From NCBI GenBank assembly GCA_013001935.1, contig JABDKZ010000175.1:1-5697 (forward strand): a DNA stretch of 5,697 bases, in the 5' to 3' direction. Below are positions 1 to 5,697 of the stretch, in pieces (positions within the stretch are counted from its first letter, which is position 1; every line of letters starts with the position of its first letter). The stretch is from Maribacter sp. GTDB taxonomy: Bacteria; Bacteroidota; Bacteroidia; Flavobacteriales; Flavobacteriaceae. A program made the position numbers and the translations under genes. Below the pieces are notes generated by a model. That model was not told the DNA's origin. It did no database searches and worked only from the letters and a program-made list of their open reading frames with translations.

Positions 1-1748
1 GTCTGATTAGTTTTAATATTGGTCAGTAACTGGGACGTCTTGTTAGGCCAAACAATCCTGATTGAATCAATAGTTTCAGTGCTGCCGTACCCAAAATGTA
101 CCATTGGTTCGGAAGAGGCCTGAAACCCTCGCACTGTATAAAGTTCTTTGTACTGTAATTGACCATTGTGGTATGAATAGACTTTTGTGCCAATACCAAA
201 TGGATTTTTACCTATAAAATTGAACCTTAGTTTAAGATGGTTGTTCTGCGTATTCGAATTATTTATGTACAATGTCGCCGCACCATTTAAATTATTGGTC
301 ACTATATCCAGGTCACCATCATTGTCTAAATCGGCCCATGCAGTTGCTCCTGAAACGGTTTTCTGCATTGATGTCCAATCTTTTGATTTATCGTTAAATG
401 TTAAGCCTTTACCTCCCTTATAAACATAATTGTGCATTTCTCCCGCAGGCATCATTTCAAAGGCTTGTTGATCTACTAATTTGGTATTGCTGATCTTATT
501 CTTTATCTGATCACTTGATACAAAATTAATATAGTCAAGATCATTGGGTCTTTTTGGGATACCATTAGAAATAAAAATATCTTGTTCGCCATCTTGGTCA
601 TAATCGGCAATAAGAGTACTCCAGCTCCAGTCTGTTGCGGCAATACCACTCAACAAAGCGGTCTCAGCAAAAGTACCGTCAGATTGGTTAATATGAAGCA
701 TGTTTCGCGTAAACTGATAGTGATATCCAAAACGTTCAATTTGCATTTTCTGAATTTGAATATCCGCTTCCCCGTCTGAAGATTTTAGAACCTTTTCATC
801 TTCTGGAAGCATGTCTAAGGTCATAAGATCGGGACGGCCATCATGATTTATGTCGGCAACATCATTCCCCATCGAAAAACGGGTTGTATGCCCAAAATAT
901 TTTTTCAAGCTTTCGGTAAATGTGCCATCCCCATTGTTTAGATAAAAATAATCGTCCTCATGAAAGTCATTACCAATATAAATATCAGGATAACCATCAA
1001 GATTAAAATCAGAAATGGCCAGACCTAACCCATAACCGTTAATTCCGCTATAAATTCCTGCTTCTTCACTTACCTCTTTGAATTGTCCTTCGTCATTACG
1101 GAGCAATTTATCACCAGTTTGAAAATTTCGTTTTAATCGTAAGTCCGCTTTGCCGTAAGACTCTTGGGTATGTACCGCATGGTTCAAAAGATAAATATCA
1201 AGATCCCCATCAAGGTCATAGTCTAGAAATGCCGCTGAGGAACTGTAAGAATCCTGGTCTAGACCATATTTTACAGCACTTTCCTCAAAAGTGCCATCAC
1301 CATTATTTATATAAAGTTCATTATGACCGTTGAACCCGTTAATGCCTACGACGGCACAAACATATATATCCAACAAACCATCACCATTTACATCGCCCAT
1401 TACAGCACCGGTATTCCATGAACTATTGCCTTCTACACCAGCTTTGGCCGTAATATCTTCAAATTTTAAGTTGCCCTTATTCAGGTAAAGTTTATTTTTT
1501 ACTTGGTTTCCTGAAAGAAATATATCTGGAAGACTATCATTATTAATGTCCCCAATGGCCACGCCGCCGCCATTGTAGAAATACAAATAATCCAATATAT
1601 TCAAGTAATCGGTTTCTGTAAGGTCATTTGAAAAAAGAATACCTGTTTGTTCTGGTTTGGGATTACTGAACAACCTGCCTTGTTTGTTTTCACAGCCTAC
1701 CAGAATAGTCAGTATCAATATACTAGCAAATAGATAGGACTTATTCAT
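1..1748 (-). CDS. FG-GAP/VCBS-repeat lipoprotein with ASPIC/UnbV domain (3' end outside window)
   Basis: Open from ATG at 1748-1746 to the left edge: 582 codons, no stop reached. Residues 1-19 form a lipoprotein signal peptide: MNKSY, a hydrophobic stretch, then the lipobox LVGC with Cys19 as the predicted lipidated residue, which supports this start. Seven aspartate-rich calcium-loop motifs typical of FG-GAP beta-propeller blades follow, for example DINNDSLPD (67-75), DVNGDGLLD (119-127), DYDLDGDLD (176-184) and, near the end, DLDNDGDLD. An ASPIC/UnbV domain begins near residue 518 with FGIGTKV, followed by RGFQAS (540-545) and DSIRIVWP, and is cut by the window edge. The order matches the first 600 residues of the upstream gene, including the TDWSW and DMLPE motifs, so the two are paralogues. 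It overlaps that gene's stop by 8 bases and has no visible Shine-Dalgarno sequence, so translational coupling is likely. The family is predicted to be an envelope-anchored binding or scaffold protein; its exact role is unknown. Total length cannot be judged; if it resembles its neighbour, about 500 residues are missing. Confidence 0.93.
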   Translation of the reverse strand, partial: MNKSYLFASILILTILVGCENKQGRLFSNPKPEQTGILFSNDLTETDYLNILDYLYFYNGGGVAIGDINNDSLPDIFLSGNQVKNKLYLNKGNLKFEDITAKAGVEGNSSWNTGAVMGDVNGDGLLDIYVCAVVGINGFNGHNELYINNGDGTFEESAVKYGLDQDSYSSSAAFLDYDLDGDLDIYLLNHAVHTQESYGKADLRLKRNFQTGDKLLRNDEGQFKEVSEEAGIYSGINGYGLGLAISDFNLDGYPDIYIGNDFHEDDYFYLNNGDGTFTESLKKYFGHTTRFSMGNDVADINHDGRPDLMTLDMLPEDEKVLKSSDGEADIQIQKMQIERFGYHYQFTRNMLHINQSDGTFAETALLSGIAATDWSWSTLIADYDQDGEQDIFISNGIPKRPNDLDYINFVSSDQIKNKISNTKLVDQQAFEMMPAGEMHNYVYKGGKGLTFNDKSKDWTSMQKTVSGATAWADLDNDGDLDIVTNNLNGAATLYINNSNTQNNHLKLRFNFIGKNPFGIGTKVYSYHNGQLQYKELYTVRGFQASSEPMVHFGYGSTETIDSIRIVWPNKTSQLLTNIKTNQ

Positions 1749-4700
1749 TGATGCTGAAAATCATGGGTTTACTATTGTTAATCGCTGCAATTACAAAGAC
1801 TTTATCATTTTTGTCCTTGAATTGTTTCAGGTGCTTTATTTCATCTTTAATAAAAAAGCCACTTTTCGAATAATCCTGCCATTTAAAATCCATCTTGCCA
1901 TCACCCAATAAAACATTGCCGTAACTGCCGTCTAACCTTGAGTATTGTGGTTTAAACTCGTAGTTGTTACCTCCCATTATCATATCTAGATTGCCATCAC
2001 CATTAACATCGGTACATGTAATACCACATATGCAAGACAATTGGACCCTACTCGGAAGATTTTTTATCGTGAATTTTCCGTTTCCTTCATTTATTGCAAT
2101 GACAGATTCCATAGTGTTGACCTGTTTTACAATTGTATTATTCATAACATCCTCAGGGAATAATTCATCAATGGATCTTTTGGCATAATCAGAGGCTTTT
2201 AAATTCTGCTTTTTTAAAGAAACGATTTGCTCTGTCATTTCCTTTTTTTGATGTAATGGAAAATCCCTGCCATTTGAATGCTGGGTAACAATTTGCTCTA
2301 TTGTGCCGTTGTTATCATAGTCATTGATCCACATTTTCATTGGATTTTCTTTGGAGGGCTTATAATGAATATTACGCCCTTGATTACCGAGAATAAGATC
2401 ATTGTCACCATCGTTATCCAAATCAGCGGCCTCTACAACGTTCCACCATCCGAATAAGCTATCTAAAGATGACTCCTGTTTTGAGAGTCTTCTTCCAGAA
2501 TTGCCGTACACCATGGGAGTGCCCCATTCTGAAACGGTAACCAAGTCTTTTTTCGCATCACCATCCAAGTCTGCCCATATGGCATTGGTAATCATTCCTG
2601 CATCTTTTAAATCATACGCCAAGCGCTCGCTAGCATCAATAAATGTACCGTCACCGTTGTTTTCCAAGAATAAATGGTCGGGATCAATGCCGTAAATACC
2701 CACAACGCTCCTAGAACCTACAAACACATCAATATCACCATCTTCATCAAAATCATAGGGAGAAATAATTGAAATGTTCTTGAAGGTAGAAGGTAGATTT
2801 TCGCTCGATTTTACAAAAGAGCCCCTTCCGTCATTGAGATATAAACGAAGTACATAGCTTTTTTCCTCACCTACCTCGTTACCGCCAGAGCCGATCATTA
2901 AATCTTGGTCCCCATCATTGTCAACATCAAAAAAGGAGGCAGCCGTATCTTCATAATTAGCATCCATACCAAGGCTTTTTTGTCTTAACTCACCATTTCC
3001 TTTGTGTAGATAAAAAGTACCTGACTGGCCTTTGGCTCCGCCAACAAAAATATCTTCATTGCCATCGTTGTTAATGTCCGCAATAGCAACCGATGGGCCT
3101 TCTTGCGAAAGTTGCTTGTAAATTAAGCCTTCATAATCAAAATCATTGTAATTATTTTCCTCGTGGCGGACTAATTGTTCACTAGGTAGTTTTTTAAGTA
3201 GTGTTTGTGGGCTTGGTTTTTGAATCGGGATATATTTATCCTTAGCGTCGGTATATTTAAGTGATAATACTTGATTTGCTTTAACTTTAGAAAGCTTTAC
3301 GGTATGATCATCGGGCCAAATTACCCTAAGAGAGTCTATGATTTGGGTATCTCCCAAGCCTATGGTCATTGTATAATCCATTGACGACTGAAAACCCCTT
3401 GAAGGAATAAGTTCTTGCATTACTACATTGTCTTCGTAGTAGAGCAGTACTGTTGTGCCAATTGCGAATTGGTTTTTTTCACTACCCTCAAGTTTTAATT
3501 GAATATAGTTATGATTAGTTAATTCATTGGTGTTGTTCTCATAAATAAAAGAAGCCATATTAACATTATTCACTACTAGATCCAGATCACCATCATTGTC
3601 CAAGTCACCATAAGCTGCACCGTTAGACATACTTTTGGTCTCGAATCCCCAATCAGCATTCGCGTTTGAAAATGTAATGTCACCATTGTTCTTATACGCA
3701 TAATTCGCTAAAGGTTTTATGGGCATTTTATCTATAATAGAATCTATGGATTCTTTTTTGCCGGTAAGGGCCATTTTTCTCATAATTTCATTTGCAAAAA
3801 AGTCAACAAAATCCAAATCGGTCAGGTCATGATTTATTCCATTGGTAATGAAGATATCACGAAATCCATCGTTATCCATGTCAAACAAAAGGCCTGCCCA
3901 ACTCCAATCTGTGGCATCAACGCCACTATAATAAGCCACTTCGGAAAATGAACCATTGCCATTGTTTAATTGCAATGTATTCTGAATGTACTGCTGATAA
4001 AAGTCTTTGCTCTGCTTTAATTTAAATACATTATAACCGTCAAATTCCATAACCGATTTAACCCGTTGATCATGCTCGGGAAGCATATCAGTAATAAAAA
4101 TTTCGGCATTGCCGTCATTATTAATATCAGCCATATCAATCCCCATAGCGGAAAGCGAAAGATGCGATGTCCATTTCTTTATTTCTTCACTGAATGTGCC
4201 ATCTTGGTTATTTATGTATAAATAGTCACGCTCATAAAAATCATTGGAAACATAGATGTCCGGGTAAAGGTCTTTGTTGATATCCGTGACCATTATACCC
4301 AGGCCAAAACCTATAAGGCTCCCATAAATACCCGCATCTTCACTGACATCAACGAATTTGCCATTATCGTTTCTTAAAAGCATGTCACCAACACCTTTAA
4401 AAATATCCGGCACGCCCTCCCAATCCTGGGCTCTAACATTACGCTGTTCGGCATAGCCCAAACTGCTAACGGGAATATTACTATTATTCAAGATGTAAGC
4501 ATCCAGGTCTCCATCCTTGTCATAATCAAAAAAAGTGGCGTGCGTTGAAAAACCTGTTTTTGCAAGATTGTATTCATGCGCTTTTTCTGTAAAAGTTAAG
4601 TCCCCATTGTTTATGTATAGGTCATTGTCATGATTATTGCCTTTCATGTTGCCCGCATTACTCACATATATATCAAGTAATCCATCGTTGTTAATATCTA

Positions 4701-5091
4701 CCATATTCACTCCTGTTGACCACGGCTTACTGCCCTCAATACCCGCTTTGGTAGAAATATCTTCAAATTTTAGATTGCCCTTATTCAAATAGAGCTTGTT
4801 TTTGCCCATATTGGCGGTCATATAAATATCAGGAAGGCCATCATTGTTTATATCACCAATCGCAACCCCACCACCATTATAAAAATTTCGATATTTGAAA
4901 ATGTTGAAGTCTTTTTGATTTTCAACCGTATTGGTAAAATCAATTCCCGTTTTGTCCGAAGTGAGTAAAGAGAACAGAACAGGTTCTTTACTACTATTTT
5001 CTTTGTTGTCTTTCTTTTCAGAATTACAAGCGGTAAATAGAATTACCAGGGATAAAAAAAGCAAATGCTTTTCAATGCTTTGTTTTGTCAT
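1741..5091 (-). CDS. Large FG-GAP/VCBS-repeat lipoprotein with central ASPIC/UnbV domain (1116 aa)
   Basis: Complete gene. Residues 1-22 are a lipoprotein signal peptide (Lys3 and Lys8, hydrophobic 10-20, lipobox FTAC with Cys22), followed by a charged, disordered-looking linker (23-37). FG-GAP module 1 (about 70-510) has seven DxDxDG-type loops starting at 80, 132, 189, 270, 322, 404 and 496; the one at 270 (DINKDLYPD) is degenerate. The ASPIC/UnbV domain (about 540-610) shows IGTTV, RGFQSS and DSLRVIWP. FG-GAP module 2 (about 665-1065) has loops at 672, 722, 780, 841, 890 and 1028. It is interrupted at about 910-990 by a stretch with an EF-hand-like DYDNNGTIE (924-932) and a Lys/Glu-rich, probably helical segment. 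The conserved-looking tail includes DGSYGNVLLGDG (1054-1065). The length, about 1100 residues, is usual for Bacteroidota proteins of this architecture. Calcium-stabilised propellers on a lipid anchor imply an envelope or surface binding role, often near SusC/SusD genes, but no substrate can be named. GAAGAA directly precedes the ATG. A cysteine cluster (1020, 1022, 1026) is unusual. Confidence 0.96.
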   Translation of the reverse strand: MTKQSIEKHLLFLSLVILFTACNSEKKDNKENSSKEPVLFSLLTSDKTGIDFTNTVENQKDFNIFKYRNFYNGGGVAIGDINNDGLPDIYMTANMGKNKLYLNKGNLKFEDISTKAGIEGSKPWSTGVNMVDINNDGLLDIYVSNAGNMKGNNHDNDLYINNGDLTFTEKAHEYNLAKTGFSTHATFFDYDKDGDLDAYILNNSNIPVSSLGYAEQRNVRAQDWEGVPDIFKGVGDMLLRNDNGKFVDVSEDAGIYGSLIGFGLGIMVTDINKDLYPDIYVSNDFYERDYLYINNQDGTFSEEIKKWTSHLSLSAMGIDMADINNDGNAEIFITDMLPEHDQRVKSVMEFDGYNVFKLKQSKDFYQQYIQNTLQLNNGNGSFSEVAYYSGVDATDWSWAGLLFDMDNDGFRDIFITNGINHDLTDLDFVDFFANEIMRKMALTGKKESIDSIIDKMPIKPLANYAYKNNGDITFSNANADWGFETKSMSNGAAYGDLDNDGDLDLVVNNVNMASFIYENNTNELTNHNYIQLKLEGSEKNQFAIGTTVLLYYEDNVVMQELIPSRGFQSSMDYTMTIGLGDTQIIDSLRVIWPDDHTVKLSKVKANQVLSLKYTDAKDKYIPIQKPSPQTLLKKLPSEQLVRHEENNYNDFDYEGLIYKQLSQEGPSVAIADINNDGNEDIFVGGAKGQSGTFYLHKGNGELRQKSLGMDANYEDTAASFFDVDNDGDQDLMIGSGGNEVGEEKSYVLRLYLNDGRGSFVKSSENLPSTFKNISIISPYDFDEDGDIDVFVGSRSVVGIYGIDPDHLFLENNGDGTFIDASERLAYDLKDAGMITNAIWADLDGDAKKDLVTVSEWGTPMVYGNSGRRLSKQESSLDSLFGWWNVVEAADLDNDGDNDLILGNQGRNIHYKPSKENPMKMWINDYDNNGTIEQIVTQHSNGRDFPLHQKKEMTEQIVSLKKQNLKASDYAKRSIDELFPEDVMNNTIVKQVNTMESVIAINEGNGKFTIKNLPSRVQLSCICGITCTDVNGDGNLDMIMGGNNYEFKPQYSRLDGSYGNVLLGDGKMDFKWQDYSKSGFFIKDEIKHLKQFKDKNDKVFVIAAINNSKPMIFSINE

Positions 5092-5182
5092 TTCTTCTAA
5101 CTGTTCTTACTCTTCGTTTAATCGAATAGGCCTATATAAAATTGCTATTAGTTATACTTGTATTGTGTACTTATACTTAAAG

Positions 5183-5211
5183 CAAAATCACTAGACACCC
5201 GATTTTTACAA
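5183..5211 (-). promoter_or_regulatory. Candidate Bacteroidota-type promoter for the lipoprotein genes
   Basis: On the minus strand TTG (5211-5209) is followed after 18 bases by TGATTTTG (5190-5183). This resembles the Bacteroidota sigma factor consensus, TTG about 19-21 bases before TAnnTTTG, with one mismatch in the -7 element and a slightly short spacer. Transcription would begin near 5176, giving a leader of about 85 bases before the ATG at 5091. A perfect TAnnTTTG match (TATTTTTG, 5263-5256) lies further upstream but has no TTG at the right distance. In DNA this AT-rich such matches arise easily, so this is a suggestion only. Confidence 0.25.
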
Positions 5212-5213
5212 TT

Positions 5214-5282
5214 TTATTCTAGTACCTTAAAAGGCATTTGATAATCAAGATTTTGCAAAAATACACCATCATCCGTTTTCAT
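5214..5282 (-). other. Short reading frame (22 codons) in the leader or spacer, unrecognised
   Basis: ATG at 5282-5280 preceded by TATAGG, then 22 codons to a TAA at 5216-5214. The peptide begins MKTDDGVFLQNLDYQMPF and ends KVLE. Its composition looks protein-like, and the frame stays open five codons upstream of the ATG. It could be a small leader peptide, the decayed end of a former gene, or chance. It matches no family I recognise. If the promoter at 5183-5211 is the real one, this frame would not be in the lipoprotein transcript. Confidence 0.15.
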
Positions 5283-5485
5283 CCTATAAATCACTGATTA
5301 TATTGAGGGTACTATTTAATAAATTAACATTTTAGTGATACCGCTAATGCTCTTAAGTTGGCATATTACCCTAAATTAAAAGCAGTGGATAAAAGTGTAA
5401 ATGCGCCTATGGTTTCAATTGTATTGGCAAAAGGGTTTACCCTATGAATGGTTTAATATTTCTGCTTATAAAAAACGCCAATGCC

Positions 5486-5532
5486 TAAAAATACTGGCCT
5501 TGATATAAACTATGTCAAGGCCAGTATTTTTA
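5486..5532. terminator. Bidirectional intrinsic terminator hairpin
   Basis: Left arm 5486-5503 and right arm 5515-5532 are perfectly complementary over 18 bases around an 11-base centre. The GC-rich core is TACTGGCCTTGA. On the plus strand four further pairs, one of them G-U, can extend the stem inward. The arms begin with an A5 tract and end with a T5 tract, so a U-run follows the stem in either direction. It begins 16 bases beyond the stop codon of the minus-strand symporter gene, the expected place for its terminator. It would also insulate the downstream lipoprotein genes from read-through. Confidence 0.85.
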
Positions 5533-5548
5533 TTCCAATTAGTTCAGA

Positions 5549-5697
5549 TCAGTTCCAGAAAAGGGCATAAAGGACAACCAGAATTATCATAACGGCAAAA
5601 GAACCAATATTAAATACCGGACTCGTTTTAAATAGGCCTTTGGTTATAGCAATACCCTTTTTATCATCTGCCCCTTTGTGCTGTAGAAGGCTTACTA
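5549..5697 (-). CDS. C-terminal end of a probable sodium:solute symporter (5' part outside window)
   Basis: Only the last 48 codons are present, open to the right edge and ending in TGA at 5551-5549. The first part is hydrophilic (KGADDKKGIAITKGLFKT). It is followed by a single strongly hydrophobic helix, roughly NIGSFAVMIILVVLYALFW, and the chain ends one residue later with Asn. A short soluble loop with a Thr-Ser-Pro/NIG motif before a final transmembrane helix ending in LY..FW resembles the C-terminus of SSS/SLC5-type sodium:solute symporters of flavobacteria, which import sugars or related solutes. That identification comes from recall of the tail pattern, without the diagnostic core, so another multi-pass membrane protein is possible. 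A strong hairpin lies just downstream, so it probably ends its own transcription unit and is not co-transcribed with the lipoproteins. Confidence 0.7.
   Translation of the reverse strand, partial: VSLLQHKGADDKKGIAITKGLFKTSPVFNIGSFAVMIILVVLYALFWN

Larger units (their letters stand above)
5092..5485. other. Intergenic spacer upstream of the lipoprotein genes
   Basis: This 394-base AT-rich stretch separates the hairpin after the symporter gene from the start of the large lipoprotein gene. It should contain the promoter and 5' untranslated leader of the lipoprotein pair. I found no tRNA, riboswitch or complete gene of convincing length. It contains a weak minus-strand promoter candidate (5183-5211), palindromes at 5113-5126 and 5126-5135, a 22-codon minus-strand reading frame (5214-5282), and a plus-strand open stretch (5337-5447) that lacks a good start codon. 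None of these is firmly supported. Confidence 0.7.

Noticed and set aside
187..423. Plus-strand open frame of 78 codons, and similar ones at 582-779, 1964-2188, 2402-2695 and 4931-5194
   Set aside because: All but the last lie wholly antisense to the two lipoprotein genes, and the last mostly so. Their translations are low-complexity mirrors of the repeat motifs, with no recognisable domain.
1741..1748. Possible frameshift splitting one long gene into two
   Set aside because: The second frame begins with its own signal peptide and lipobox and then repeats the whole architecture from the start, so these are two genes, not one broken gene.
300..4870. Recurring short DNA words such as ccatcattgtc that give an array-like or CRISPR-like look
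   Set aside because: Each occurrence is the reverse complement of the codons for the DxNxDG calcium loops, at protein-blade spacing. There are no constant repeats with unique spacers.
5256..5263. Perfect TAnnTTTG match on the minus strand as the main promoter
   Set aside because: No TTG element lies about 19-21 bases upstream, and it falls within the 22-codon frame. It is likely a chance match in AT-rich DNA.
5302..5342. Loose dyad around the AT-rich stretch between GGTACTA and TAGTGATACC
   Set aside because: Pairing needs a three-base bulge and a long AT-only centre, and there is no T tract, so it supports neither a terminator nor a clear operator.

Overview
The window looks like the chromosome of a marine-type flavobacterium (Bacteroidota, Flavobacteriaceae-like). 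The evidence is AT-rich DNA, A-rich start regions without a strong Shine-Dalgarno sequence, and a pair of large FG-GAP/VCBS-repeat lipoproteins with an ASPIC/UnbV domain, a family common in this phylum. This assignment is inference, because no rRNA or marker gene is present.

Layout, reading the minus strand from right to left. (1) 5697-5549 is the last 48 codons of a membrane protein, most likely a sodium:solute symporter. (2) 5532-5486 is a near-perfect hairpin flanked by A and T tracts, a probable bidirectional terminator. (3) 5485-5092 is a 394-base spacer with no convincing gene. It holds a weak Bacteroidota-type promoter candidate, two small palindromes close to the next gene, and two short coding-like stretches of unknown meaning. 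(4) 5091-1741 is a complete 1116-residue lipoprotein: a seven-motif FG-GAP module, an ASPIC/UnbV domain, and a second six-motif FG-GAP module with a probably helical insertion. (5) 1748-1 is a second, paralogous lipoprotein that overlaps the first by 8 bases and runs off the left edge partway through its ASPIC/UnbV domain.

The two lipoproteins are probably one transcription unit that starts in the spacer and continues past the left edge. Both carry lipobox signal peptides, so they should be anchored in the cell envelope, perhaps on the cell surface. In Bacteroidota such proteins are often encoded beside SusC/SusD-type nutrient uptake genes, which are not visible here. Their molecular role is not established, and nothing here shows a substrate. 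I see no mobile element, CRISPR array, RNA gene or defence system. The points of interest are the tandem paralogue arrangement, a cysteine cluster in the larger protein, different residues after the lipobox in the two proteins, and the odd content of the spacer.
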